Source of the DNA: Clostridia bacterium
Lineage (GTDB): Bacteria; Bacillota; Clostridia; UMGS1840
Length of the DNA: 37,125 nucleotides
Assembly: GCA_017468465.1 (NCBI GenBank)
Contig: JAFUIN010000010.1
Location: 1 to 37,125 of the forward strand
Reading direction: 5' to 3'
The translations under genes were made by a program, and so were the position numbers. The notes below the pieces were generated by a model, which made no database searches, had not been told where the DNA came from, and saw only the letters and a program-made list of their open reading frames with translations. This document shows, piece by piece, positions 1-7,231 of this stretch. Each line of letters begins with the position of its first letter. Position 1 is the first letter of the stretch.

Positions 1-37
1 TCCGTTCATCATGTGTAAAATGAATATATGACGACAT
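1..37 (-). CDS. IS30-family transposase, N-terminal fragment cut by window edge
   Basis: Reading the minus strand from position 37, an ATG preceded by an AAAGGAG ribosome binding site (rc of 44-50) opens a frame that starts MSSYIHFTHDER and runs off the window. This start resembles the N-terminus of IS30-family transposases, which typically begin with a Y-x-H-[LF]-[ST]-x-x-E-R helix-turn-helix entry. The call rests on only twelve residues plus the IS-like context: an identical upstream sequence recurs in inverse orientation at the far end of the window. The catalytic DDE domain lies outside the window and cannot be assessed. Confidence 0.6.
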   Translation of the reverse strand, partial: MSSYIHFTHDER

Positions 38-102
38 AGCAATCTCCTTTGTGTTAATTGTTTTGTAGCAAATTCATTTTACACAAAAATTGCTATGTTG
101 TC
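12..102 (-). promoter_or_regulatory. Interleaved inverted repeats in the transposase leader that cover the start codon
   Basis: Positions 89-102 pair with 30-43 (13 of 14), and 72-85 pair with 12-25 (14 of 14). In the minus-strand transcript the order is B'-A'-(RBS)-B-A, so the two helices interleave as an H-type pseudoknot. Segment B contains the transposase ATG and segment A covers codons 5-9. Known IS elements use leader structures to hide the transposase start from outside read-through transcripts; that role here is inferred. Confidence 0.55.
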
Positions 103-143
103 TATTTTTATTTAGTGTTGCACTTCAAATGATAACATACCCC

Positions 144-215
144 CCTTCCCCTCAAGGGGAAGGCATGAGAAGGGTATGCTTGTTGCGGTCTCGGTGATTT
201 TATCAAGCCGAGGGA
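144..215. repeat. 20-bp palindrome plus truncated structured-repeat fragment flanking the left IS
   Basis: Positions 144-163 are the palindrome CCTTCCCCTCAAGGGGAAGG. The following segment to about 213, read on the minus strand, contains the GGCTTGATAAAA and CCGAGACCGC motifs that open the structured repeats at 36.6 kb. The same palindrome sits at 37053-37072 beside the right IS copy. Confidence 0.65.
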
Positions 216-219
216 ATGA

Positions 220-256
220 AAAAAGTGCAGGACATGTTGTGTCCTGCACTTTTTTA
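220..256 (-). terminator. Rho-independent terminator, probably bidirectional
   Basis: A perfect 15-bp stem (220-234 with 240-254) with a 5-base loop is flanked by A- and T-runs on both sides. It lies just beyond the stop of the small-peptide gene and would end the minus-strand transcript from the secreted-protein genes. Confidence 0.85.
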
Positions 257-286
257 TTTCTGTTATTAAATTTAACTAACAGGCAA

Positions 287-448
287 TTAGATCTGAGAAC
301 CTTCGTCTAACAGAGCCATGTTGTAAGTAGTGGTGATTTTGCCACCAGCGGTAGTTACAACTGCGGTTTCTAACGGATTTTCATAAGCGATTGCTTCATT
401 AGCCTGTAAGGAAATAATTTCAACAGAAGGGCAAACATAATTTTTCAT
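287..448 (-). CDS. Small peptide of 53 residues, possible exported or modified precursor
   Basis: I chose the ATG at 448 because an AGGAGG site lies 9 bases upstream; a longer reading from 481 lacks a good site. The product begins MKNYVCPSVEII, followed by SLQANEAIAYENP and a Thr/Gly/Ala-rich C-terminal half. It has one Cys (residue 6), no membrane segment and no classical signal peptide. Its N-terminus resembles the many uncharacterised short Clostridia peptides of the form K-x-Y-x-x-P-x-x-E-I-x-x-L. It starts 22 bases after the stop of the cohesin-like gene and is followed by a strong terminator, so it is probably the last gene of that transcript. The presence of a PqqD-like RRE, an S26-type peptidase and an ABC exporter 4-7 kb away makes a leader-peptide role conceivable, but nothing proves it. 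Function is unknown. Confidence 0.6.
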   Translation of the reverse strand: MKNYVCPSVEIISLQANEAIAYENPLETAVVTTAGGKITTTYNMALLDEGSQI

Positions 449-470
449 TTCAATACATCCTCCTATAAAA

Positions 471-1337
471 TTATTGTACATTTACGGTGAAGTTGGTGTC
501 AGCGATAACGGTATCGTCAACGAAGAAGTCTAATTCTTTTTCACCAGCGTGAACGCCTTCTAAAATGATTTCGAAGGAACCATCCCAATCACCGAAGGTG
601 AAGGTAGTAGAACCATTGTAATCTTTAACGGTATCACCAGGCATTGCACCATAGTATTTCTGAGCTCTTGCGCCTTCAACGGTAGATTCTTTAGTGAATA
701 CTACACCGTAGTTGGTAGCAGTAGCAGCTACTTTACCGAAACAGGTAATGGTAGTACCTTCAGCAGAAGCACCAAAGTCGGGTTCTTCTTCAGGAACGAA
801 GGGAATAACTTCAACGGTGAAGTATGCGGGCTGTTTAGCAGAGGTAAAGTTGTTACCAGCAGCAATACCAGCTACAGTACCGCCAGTTTTGGTTACAACT
901 TTAGAAACGGTCAAAGCGGTAGTACCCATTTTGAAGTTATCTTCAGTTAAGGTAGCAGTAGGATCATCTTTGGTTACTTTGTAAGACATTGCTAAAACAG
1001 TACCAGCATTGTCAAATACATTTGCTAAGTCAGTATGAGTATGAGTCATTTTGATCTGACCAGCTTTAGAAGTGGTAACAGTCAGTTTACCAGCAGCGAA
1101 TAAATCGCCTAAAACTGCAGAACCATCAACATAGGTTAAACCATCAACTAATGCTAAAGAGGTAAAACCAGAGCAACCTACTACGTTAGAAACGTAGATA
1201 TCAACAGTAATGTCGGTTTCGCTTTCAGTCAGTACAGTGTGCATACCGCCAGCAGCGTTAGCAGGAGCAGCAGATGCAACTACAGACATAGAAACCAGCA
1301 TAGCCACTACTAATAAGAGTGAAAATACTTTTTTCAT
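471..1337 (-). CDS. Secreted protein with cohesin-like domain
   Basis: The 288-residue product starts at an ATG at 1337, with AAAGGA 11 bases upstream. It has a clear signal peptide: a Lys-Lys start, a hydrophobic run, and an Ala-x-Ala-type site near residue 24. Residues ~40-155 form a beta-rich module with a V-D-I-Y-V-S-N start, a G-F-x-S-L strand and a late G-T-V-L-A-M-S-Y-K-V strand. This layout resembles cohesin domains, which bind dockerins or act as cell-surface modules. A Pro/Glu linker (P-E-E-E-P) leads to a second Ig-like beta module at ~190-288. There is no LPxTG sorting signal, so it is probably secreted or held non-covalently. Upstream, in the same direction and 40 bases away, is a gene with dockerin-like repeats; downstream is the 53-residue peptide. 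The fold call comes from pattern alone and could instead be another Ig-like surface module. Confidence 0.6.
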   Translation of the reverse strand: MKKVFSLLLVVAMLVSMSVVASAAPANAAGGMHTVLTESETDITVDIYVSNVVGCSGFTSLALVDGLTYVDGSAVLGDLFAAGKLTVTTSKAGQIKMTHTHTDLANVFDNAGTVLAMSYKVTKDDPTATLTEDNFKMGTTALTVSKVVTKTGGTVAGIAAGNNFTSAKQPAYFTVEVIPFVPEEEPDFGASAEGTTITCFGKVAATATNYGVVFTKESTVEGARAQKYYGAMPGDTVKDYNGSTTFTFGDWDGSFEIILEGVHAGEKELDFFVDDTVIADTNFTVNVQ

Positions 1338-1377
1338 TGTAATCAAATTCCTTTCAAAATTATAATTAAACTAAATC

Positions 1378-2304
1378 TTACAGATTGTTCAGAATGAAGT
1401 CAGTACCGTAATCGTAAACAGACAGACCATTATTTTCTAATACTAAAATAATGTCACCGCCGTCAACGAAGAAGTCATGAGCGATATCCAAAGTTGCAAC
1501 TTCTGCACCTTCAGTGATATCTAAACCGTTTGCTTCTAACCACAGAATGGTGTCACCACCGTCAACGAAGTAGTCTTTTGCACCAATTACATCACCGAAC
1601 AGCATATCAACTGCATCCAATTCAACGTCGCCGTCTTCAACAGTTGCATATTCCATGTAGGGTAATGCAGCATTTCTGGTAATAACAACTGCATATTCAC
1701 CAGCTGCTAAATCTTCGAATGCATAGGTACCGTCAACGATTTCAACAGCATCAATTGCATCAATGATGAGTTCGTCACCATAGTTTCCAGCAAATTCTAA
1801 AGCTGCATCTACGGTGGTTAAATAAGCGGTAGTGCCATATGCTGCTTTGTAAGCATCTAAATCTTCTTCAGCAACAATGCCTTCTGAAACTAACATATCG
1901 TAGTATTCGCCTTCTACGAAATTGTTAACAGAACCACTTACGGTGTAGGTAGTTTCTTCCTGAGTACCATAGAAGATAGTACCAACTTCTTGTTTGTCGA
2001 TGGCTTCGCCACCCATTACAACTTTAACATTTTCAGTTAATTCATCTTTTAACTGGAAAGTAAAGCTGGTTGCTGCCGCCTGGTCGATATACTGGATAGA
2101 TCCAACATCGATAGTGTCGCCTTTGTAAGCAACGATGGTGGTCTGCTTACCAGTATTTGCGGTAGCTGCTTCGTCAGATAAAGCTGCGGTGTAAGTTGTG
2201 CCGTCTGTGTTCAGTTCGATTGCATCAGTAAATGCAGCGAAAGAAGTCAGAGACATGCTCATCAGAACAGCGATAGCTGCGAGGAACGCAATGAGTCTTT
2301 TCAT
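1378..2304 (-). CDS. Secreted protein with degenerate dockerin-like repeats
   Basis: The 308-residue product has an AAGGAGA ribosome site 6 bases before its ATG, and a signal peptide ending near residue 24 (S-F-A-A). The middle is acidic and rich in Thr and Ala. Residues ~190-240 carry a Y-A-F-E-D-L-A-A-G-E-Y pattern typical of small carboxypeptidase-regulatory or SpaA-like beta modules. The C-terminus has two similar ~24-residue repeats, one around D-Y-F-V-D-G-G-D and one around D-F-F-V-D-G-G-D, each followed by I-L and an N-G turn. Position and spacing recall the duplicated calcium loop-helix of type I dockerins, but the usual D-x-N-x-D ligands are mostly missing. The protein lies directly upstream of the cohesin-like gene, so a secreted partner pair is plausible. 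Function is not established. Confidence 0.55.
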   Translation of the reverse strand: MKRLIAFLAAIAVLMSMSLTSFAAFTDAIELNTDGTTYTAALSDEAATANTGKQTTIVAYKGDTIDVGSIQYIDQAAATSFTFQLKDELTENVKVVMGGEAIDKQEVGTIFYGTQEETTYTVSGSVNNFVEGEYYDMLVSEGIVAEEDLDAYKAAYGTTAYLTTVDAALEFAGNYGDELIIDAIDAVEIVDGTYAFEDLAAGEYAVVITRNAALPYMEYATVEDGDVELDAVDMLFGDVIGAKDYFVDGGDTILWLEANGLDITEGAEVATLDIAHDFFVDGGDIILVLENNGLSVYDYGTDFILNNL

Positions 2305-2404
2305 AATTTTTCTCCTTTTCTTTTTCCGGGAGGAAAATCCCGTTTATATTATTTTTTTTTATACGATGTTAAGATTGCGGAGAGAACGATCTCCCTCCAC
2401 ACAA

Positions 2405-2500
2405 GCGATCCCCTCCCTTTCGGCAAGGGAAGCAATGAGATTCCTCAAGGCGATGCCTTTCGGAATGACACCCTTCGGGCGGTTTTAGCCGTTGAGGTTA
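2405..2500. repeat. Dispersed intergenic repeat (GATTCCTCAAGGC family)
   Basis: The segment reads CAATGAGATTCCTCAAGGC, then a stretch containing CCTTTCGGAATGACA and CCCTTCGGGCGG. Close copies occur in inverse orientation at 12265-12355 and several times at 20690-20950. The rest of the 2305-2516 gap holds AT-rich upstream sequence of the dockerin-like gene. Confidence 0.75.
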
Positions 2501-2516
2501 TTAAGTAATTGAAGTA

Positions 2517-3758
2517 TTACTGTGCCTGGCTTGCGTATGCGTAATCACGCAAGGTGAGCATCAGCATAATTTCAGACATTAACTGTTTTTCAACATCATT
2601 GTCTTTGTTCCAGGGATAGTTTGCAGGAGAAACGATAACCATTCTCTGTGCTTCTAACCACTGAACGTCACAGTTTAATGCTTCGGACACTGCACGAAGC
2701 GGAACAAAGGTTCTGCTTTCTACGATTTCGGGAGCAACATCCATGGTTTTTTTCAGTCCGTCATTGGTGTAAGATAAAGAATCAATCTGGAATACCAGTT
2801 TGGTTTTACCATTTTCGATTAAAATTTCTCTGGTTTCTTCCACATAGTCTACTTTACATTTTAATTCTTCTGCAATGTAGCGGAGAGGAACCATAGTTCT
2901 GTTGTTTTTGATATAGGGTTTTACACCTTTATTGGTCTTGTCTACCCATTTTAAGGTGCCGTTTGCAACGGTGCCGTAGTTGTCAATCTGCAAAAATACC
3001 ACGTTTTCTGCTCTTAACTGTTTACGGGTAACCATATCGTTGCCTGCAGTTTTATCAGAAGATAAAGTATCGTTCGTACCTTTTACATCAACAGAGTTGG
3101 TTTTACCATCGGGATACTTAAACTCTACAGTACAATCCTGCATACCATAGGAGTTGATTACCATCATCCCGCCGTACACCATATTATTTTCTGCTAATTT
3201 GAACTCAATAGGAGCATCAGATAATTTTTTCATAGAAATCTGTGCAACTGCTAAACCGTTTTCATCAGCCAAAGCCTGGAATTTATCACTCACAATGGAG
3301 TTAGGAATTTTTACTTTGGTATTAGTAACAGCCAAAATTGCAATCAGACCGTCTTTCATTTTAGAGCCTTTGAAAGACTGCCAATCAGCAATTTCTGCGC
3401 CGGTTTCCAAATCTTTTGCTACGATGGGACAGCTTAACGCTTCCAACAATTCGGTGGTAGCTTCTTTGGTTTCTTTATTGACAGGAGTAACAACTGCTGT
3501 GTCATAAGAAATCGCAGAAACAATACCTTTGTATGTAGCGTTATAAAGAGTGATATCTAAAGTGAAATATCCGTCTGCATCGGGTTCGGTTGCTTCCAAC
3601 ACAACTCTGGGGGTAGTATCTACCGGTGCTGCGGAAATGAGCATTACATCTCCCTGAGTTTCGGTAGTGGTTCCGTCGCCTACTGCTTCTTCAGCGAATG
3701 CCACAAAGGAGCATGCCATAACCAGCACCAACATCATTGCTAACAGTTTCTTTGCCAT
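2517..3758 (-). CDS. Secreted protein: cohesin-like module plus copper-amine-oxidase-N 'stalk' domain
   Basis: The 413-residue product starts at the ATG at 3758 (AGAGGA upstream); a longer TTG reading from 3767 is less likely. It has a signal peptide up to A-F-A near residue 24. Residues ~50-200 look like a cohesin/Ig-like module (V-V-L-E-A-T start, L-D-I-T-L-Y-N strand, S-A-I-S-Y-D-T strand). Residues ~245-385 form the stalk domain, with a D-N-Y-G start, R-T-M-V-P-L-R-Y-I-A-E-E and R-T-F-V-P-L-R-A-V-S-E. This family is usually a cell-surface module of Firmicutes and is not an enzyme by itself. An acidic C-terminal tail follows. The gene begins 42 bases after its paralogue at 3801-4403 and probably shares its promoter. 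The binding partner is unknown. Confidence 0.75.
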   Translation of the reverse strand: MAKKLLAMMLVLVMACSFVAFAEEAVGDGTTTETQGDVMLISAAPVDTTPRVVLEATEPDADGYFTLDITLYNATYKGIVSAISYDTAVVTPVNKETKEATTELLEALSCPIVAKDLETGAEIADWQSFKGSKMKDGLIAILAVTNTKVKIPNSIVSDKFQALADENGLAVAQISMKKLSDAPIEFKLAENNMVYGGMMVINSYGMQDCTVEFKYPDGKTNSVDVKGTNDTLSSDKTAGNDMVTRKQLRAENVVFLQIDNYGTVANGTLKWVDKTNKGVKPYIKNNRTMVPLRYIAEELKCKVDYVEETREILIENGKTKLVFQIDSLSYTNDGLKKTMDVAPEIVESRTFVPLRAVSEALNCDVQWLEAQRMVIVSPANYPWNKDNDVEKQLMSEIMLMLTLRDYAYASQAQ

Positions 3759-3800
3759 TGGACTCAATCCTCTTTCTTTTCTAAAGTTTGTTCAAATATC

Positions 3801-4403
3801 TTACCGGATACTGTTTCTGCCGATGGGAGACAGCGCCAAGCGAACCTCTGCCATAACAGCCTGTTCTACAGCACCGCTTTCATTCCAGGGAGCAGACACG
3901 GGGGTAACAACCACCATGCGTTCTGCATCCAGCCATTTTACTGATTTTCCTAACGATTCAGACACAAAACGGACAGGAACGAACGTTCTGCCCTCTAAAA
4001 TTTCTGTCGCGCAATCCATTACAAATGCTTCGCCGTTGATGTAATACTCGGATTTATCAACCCAAAGCTCCATCACGGTGGCACCCAAAGTAATGGTGAT
4101 GCCTCTTGTCTGTTCGTCATAACCAACGGTTGCACCCATTTCTTCTGCTAAAAAGCGAAGGGGAACCATTGTTCTGCTATCTTTAATATACGGAATTACA
4201 TTTTTATTTTCCAAATCGATCCAGGTCAATGAACCGTTGGAAATTGCGCCATAATTATCAATTTGCATAATAATGACGTCTTTTTTGCGCTGCACAATGT
4301 CGGGATGTTCTTCTTCCGACTGCACTGCTGTATCCGCAGCAAAAGCGCTCATCGTCATAAAAACAACCAAAGCAGCAAGCAATGCAAACACTTTTTTAAC
4401 CAT
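3801..4403 (-). CDS. Secreted copper-amine-oxidase-N 'stalk' domain protein
   Basis: The 200-residue product starts at an ATG at 4403 with AAGGAGGG 7 bases upstream. A longer frame from 4466 would begin upstream of the predicted promoter -10 and is rejected. A signal peptide ends near residue 23 (A-F-A-A). The rest is one stalk domain with D-N-Y-G-A-I-S-N-G, R-T-M-V-P-L-R-F-L-A-E-E and R-T-F-V-P-V-R-F-V-S-E. It matches the C-terminal domain of the next gene almost motif for motif, including the final P-W-N and M-x-E segments, so the two are paralogues. It probably acts at the cell surface. It is first in a two-gene transcript driven by the promoter at 4452-4480. Confidence 0.8.
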   Translation of the reverse strand: MVKKVFALLAALVVFMTMSAFAADTAVQSEEEHPDIVQRKKDVIIMQIDNYGAISNGSLTWIDLENKNVIPYIKDSRTMVPLRFLAEEMGATVGYDEQTRGITITLGATVMELWVDKSEYYINGEAFVMDCATEILEGRTFVPVRFVSESLGKSVKWLDAERMVVVTPVSAPWNESGAVEQAVMAEVRLALSPIGRNSIR

Positions 4404-4451
4404 TGGCTTACCCTCCTTCGTCCCGAGACAATTAGCGATTTTACTATGGTC

Positions 4452-4480
4452 ATTATAGCACAGCATTCATTTTTTGTAAA
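4452..4480 (-). promoter_or_regulatory. Sigma-A type promoter for the stalk-domain genes
   Basis: On the minus strand, TTTACA (rc of 4475-4480) is followed by exactly 17 bases and TATAAT (rc of 4452-4457), with an extended TGC before the -10. The ATG it serves is about 49 bases further on. Confidence 0.8.
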
Positions 4481-4864
4481 CCCCTTTTGCAAAAAAAATG
4501 AAATTTTTTTGTAAAAATGAAGAGTACAATTTTGTGCAAAATGTATAAAGTTTTGTGCATTTCTTGTTCTCTTTTGCTATTTCCACAAAAAAATTCCACA
4601 AAATCTGTGGGTTTCTTTTTCAACAGCAAATTTTCCGTTTGAAAATTGGCAAATTTTACGGATTTTTGCGCACAATACAAAAACGACTGCATATTTATAT
4701 ACAATTATATATGAACATGGGGCGAAGTTTTGTGAAATGAATCATGAATGATGAATCATTTGGGTGGCAGGCGTTTGCCTGCCATAGAACCGGGCGGGTC
4801 GTCGAGGACGCCGACCCCTACAATGAGAGGAATGACAGCCATTGGCTGTTCTAACCTTTGGGTG
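4481..4864. repeat. AT-rich gap with a dispersed repeat at 4738-4862
   Basis: From 4481 to about 4735 the sequence is AT-rich with no credible gene. From 4738 it holds a TGAATCATGAATGATGAATC stretch, a TGGCAGGCGTTTGCCTGCC hairpin, and a GGGTCGTCGAGGACGCCGAC hairpin. These modules recur at 16.0, 32.0, 32.2 and 36.87 kb. Confidence 0.7.
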
Positions 4865-6466
4865 TTATTTCTCTACGATCTTTCGCTCAACTACTGCAAT
4901 TTTTTTGTCTGCCACATCGAATGCTGCTTGTTTATGAGAAATGATAATCAAGGATTTGTCTTTCAAATCTTTGAAGTTACGAAGCACTTTAGCTTCAGTC
5001 GCTTCGTCCAATGCAGAGGTGCATTCGTCCAGCAACAAGAGGGGCGCATCCAGATACACAGCTCTAGCAATAGCAAGACGCTGCACCTGTCCTTCGGACA
5101 AGCCCAACCCTTTTTCCCCTAATACAGTATCAAATCCGTCGGGCAGGGTTTGAATGAAATCATAAATTTCGGCAACCTTTGCACTGCGGATGATTTTTTC
5201 CTCATCAACGCTGCGATAAAATGCGATATTTTCCCGAATGGTGCCGGAAAGAATCATGTTCCCCTGGGGAACATAAGCAATTTCGCAACGACACAAAACA
5301 GTGCCGTCGGTTGGCTTCAAAATACCCATAACAAGCTTCAGAAGCGTGGACTTTCCGATACCGGAAATGCCGGAGATGGCAATAAATTCCCCTTGCTGCA
5401 TCGTGAAGTCGGTATGGGAAAAAATTTCTTCATCGCCATAGGAAAAGCTCATATCCCGAATTTCCACCAAAGGCGTTTTTTCGGAAATGAGGGCAGCCCG
5501 TTCATCCTCAGGCAGTTTTTCCAACTCTTCCAGACGTTCTGCAGAAGCAATGGTGGAAAAATATTGCGGAATTACTGCAGATAAATCTTTGAAGGGAGTT
5601 TGCACCTGGTTCAAAAGCTGCAAGATCGCCATCAGGGTACCGAAGGTCATCAGCCCCAGAGAAAGCTTCCATGCGCAGTAGCTTAAGGCAATGTAATAGC
5701 TTGCGGTAAGCGCCAGGTAAAATAATATGTTCATCAGAATACTGATGTGATTTCGTTTTAAGGTGAATTTGAAATGCAAAAACTGAAATTCCCGTGCATG
5801 CTCTACCACTGCATCTTCGTTGCGGTAGGCTTTGATGACCAGAAGATTCTGGAGAATTTCCTGCATAAAGGATTTGGTTTTGCCATCGGTCTCCATACAT
5901 TTTTTATGGAGTGATTTCATTTTGGAGGAATAAATTCTTGCGCTGATTAAAATGAAAGGGGACAGCACAAGACACGCCACAGCAAACAGCCAATCCAGAC
6001 GAAACAGCTCCACAAAGCTCAACACAATGCGAAAAATGAGGGACACCAGATTAGGAACCAACAGCATCACACCGGTGACAATTACATTCACGTCGGAATG
6101 GATGCGGTTAATCAGCTCGCCGGAATGAATTTTGCTGATTTCCTGCCAATCGCGCCCCAGGCAGACACGAAACACGTGTTCCTTCAGCTCTATGGCATAT
6201 TTCCCACTGATTCTGGCGTTGGACAACGAATATACAACTTGACTTCCCAACAGAAGCACCAGCATCACTGCCAGACGGATAATCTGCCCCATAAGGCTTC
6301 CGCCCCGGGCACCGGAGGCAATGTCCAGCACATCTTTGGACACAATGGCAAACCGCACGCCAAGGTAAGACATTACGACACCCAGCAAGGTGAGAAACAA
6401 AAGCTTTCCATACATTTTGGTGCCGGTGCGTTTTAACAGCCATTTAATTTGACTCTGATTTTTCAT
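4865..6466 (-). CDS. ABC exporter, fused membrane and ATPase half-transporter
   Basis: The 533-residue product starts at an ATG at 6466 with GGAGAG 7 bases upstream; the in-frame TTG at 6481 is less likely. Residues 1-~310 hold about six membrane segments of the type I ABC-exporter fold. The C-terminal ATPase shows Walker A G-I-S-G-I-G-K-S-T (~363-371), a Q-loop (Y-V-P-Q), a signature reading L-S-E-G-Q instead of LSGGQ, Walker B L-L-L-L-D-E, a D-loop (S-A-L-D) and an H-loop His. There is no N-terminal C39 peptidase domain, so any leader cleavage must be done elsewhere, possibly by the neighbouring S26-type peptidase. It overlaps that gene by 23 bases, showing translational coupling, and is last in the six-gene operon. 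A peptide substrate is inferred from context. A lipid or drug cannot be excluded. Confidence 0.9.
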   Translation of the reverse strand: MKNQSQIKWLLKRTGTKMYGKLLFLTLLGVVMSYLGVRFAIVSKDVLDIASGARGGSLMGQIIRLAVMLVLLLGSQVVYSLSNARISGKYAIELKEHVFRVCLGRDWQEISKIHSGELINRIHSDVNVIVTGVMLLVPNLVSLIFRIVLSFVELFRLDWLFAVACLVLSPFILISARIYSSKMKSLHKKCMETDGKTKSFMQEILQNLLVIKAYRNEDAVVEHAREFQFLHFKFTLKRNHISILMNILFYLALTASYYIALSYCAWKLSLGLMTFGTLMAILQLLNQVQTPFKDLSAVIPQYFSTIASAERLEELEKLPEDERAALISEKTPLVEIRDMSFSYGDEEIFSHTDFTMQQGEFIAISGISGIGKSTLLKLVMGILKPTDGTVLCRCEIAYVPQGNMILSGTIRENIAFYRSVDEEKIIRSAKVAEIYDFIQTLPDGFDTVLGEKGLGLSEGQVQRLAIARAVYLDAPLLLLDECTSALDEATEAKVLRNFKDLKDKSLIIISHKQAAFDVADKKIAVVERKIVEK

Positions 6467-6938
6467 GGTTCGTCTCTCCAAAGCGTTTACGGTATTTGCG
6501 TAAACGGAAATTTACAATTTTCCATCGAAACGGCATCAGAAGATGCCAGAGTCTCACATAGAGAAAGTAGCGGATGCCTTTGGGACGGCATAGCTTTCCC
6601 CAACGGGTAAACTCGGTGACCACACCCAGAATCTGCTCTCTTTTAACAGGCGGCTCCGGCTTTAATTCGTTGTCGCCGGCAATGAGATAGGTGCCGTCTT
6701 TCTGAATGCCGATGACACGGTGTAAAATGTATCTGCCATCCGACCGCTTATGAAAGGTGATATCATATTTTTTCACATCCGCTGCCGGTGCAAGAAGAAC
6801 CGTATCCCGCTTGGTATGAAAAAGGGGATACATACTGTTCCCCGTTACAATCAGCCGCACGTTGTCTCCGCGAAGCAAGGCTTCTTCTGCTAATTTTCCC
6901 ATAACGGATACGTCAGCAATTTTTTTCTTTTGTTCCAT
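6444..6938 (-). CDS. S24/S26-family peptidase, signal-peptidase-like, Ser/His type
   Basis: The 164-residue product carries a G-N-S-M-Y-P-L-F motif with the nucleophile at Ser35. An L-H-R-V-I segment puts His73 where bacterial signal peptidase I has Lys, and G-D-N-E follows at 88-91. This Ser/His arrangement is that of SipW or ER-type S26 enzymes. Unlike true signal peptidases it has no N-terminal membrane anchor; the hydrophobic/basic C-terminal stretch (R-Y-F-L-Y-V-R-L-W) may touch the membrane. Compact S24/S26 peptidases like this are often found beside PqqD-like RRE proteins and ABC exporters in Clostridia peptide clusters. Here the RRE gene ends 6 bases upstream and the exporter overlaps downstream. 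Its likely job is to cleave an exported or modified peptide, but the substrate is not known. Confidence 0.8.
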   Translation of the reverse strand: MEQKKKIADVSVMGKLAEEALLRGDNVRLIVTGNSMYPLFHTKRDTVLLAPAADVKKYDITFHKRSDGRYILHRVIGIQKDGTYLIAGDNELKPEPPVKREQILGVVTEFTRWGKLCRPKGIRYFLYVRLWHLLMPFRWKIVNFRLRKYRKRFGETNHEKSESN

Positions 6939-6944
6939 AGCGGG

Positions 6945-7205
6945 TTACTCTTCCAAAAGACTGTTGTCGGAAAGAATTTGAATAAATGCTTCGATATCTC
7001 TTTTTGCAGTTTGCTCATCAATGGCATATTCCCGCACCATATTGGCGCAGAGCTCTTCCACAGTAGAGCCATCCATCAGCTGCTCCCACAAAAAGGCACC
7101 CGTTTCGTTTACGGTAATCATTGCGGTGAAATCCACCTGACCAACGGGAATCACAATGTAGCTGCCTGCTACTTCTTTGAGCATAAAGCCTTCTTTTAAT
7201 TTCAT
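6945..7205 (-). CDS. PqqD-like RiPP recognition element (RRE) protein
   Basis: The 86-residue product starts at an ATG at 7205 with AGAGGA upstream. It follows the PqqD pattern throughout: two N-terminal strands (G-S-Y-I-V-I-P and F-T-A-M-I-T), then V-N-E-T-G-A-F-L-W-E-Q-L-M-D-G-S-T-V-E-E-L, an acidic third helix, and a C-terminal F-I-Q-I-L helix. PqqD and related RREs bind the leader of ribosomal peptides and present it to tailoring or processing enzymes. No radical SAM, YcaO, lanthipeptide or asparagine-synthase-like enzyme is encoded nearby, so any modification enzyme is missing from the window or the peptide is simply trimmed and exported. It sits between the capsule phosphatase gene (26 bases away) and the S26-type peptidase gene (6 bases). 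Confidence 0.85.
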   Translation of the reverse strand: MKLKEGFMLKEVAGSYIVIPVGQVDFTAMITVNETGAFLWEQLMDGSTVEELCANMVREYAIDEQTAKRDIEAFIQILSDNSLLEE

Positions 7206-7231
7206 AAAAAATTCCTCTTTTCTGCTGTAGT

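Larger units (their letters stand above)
1..141 (-). mobile_element. 5' end of an IS30-like insertion sequence (left copy, partial)
   Basis: Positions 91-141 are the exact reverse complement of the last ~50 bases of the window (37075-37125). The block holds the presumed terminal region of the element, a leader, and the start of a transposase frame. The exact IS boundary is not defined. The two copies first differ just outside the GGTATGTTATC stretch, next to a palindrome shared by both. Confidence 0.65.

Noticed and set aside
2198-2488. 96-codon plus-strand frame
   Set aside because: It overlaps the antisense of a signal peptide and runs into a repeat; there is no ribosome site or domain.
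4865-7205. Lasso-peptide or lanthipeptide cluster
   Set aside because: An RRE, peptidase and ABC exporter are present, but no asparagine-synthase-like cyclase, transglutaminase-like B2 protease, LanM/LanB/C or radical SAM enzyme is in the window.
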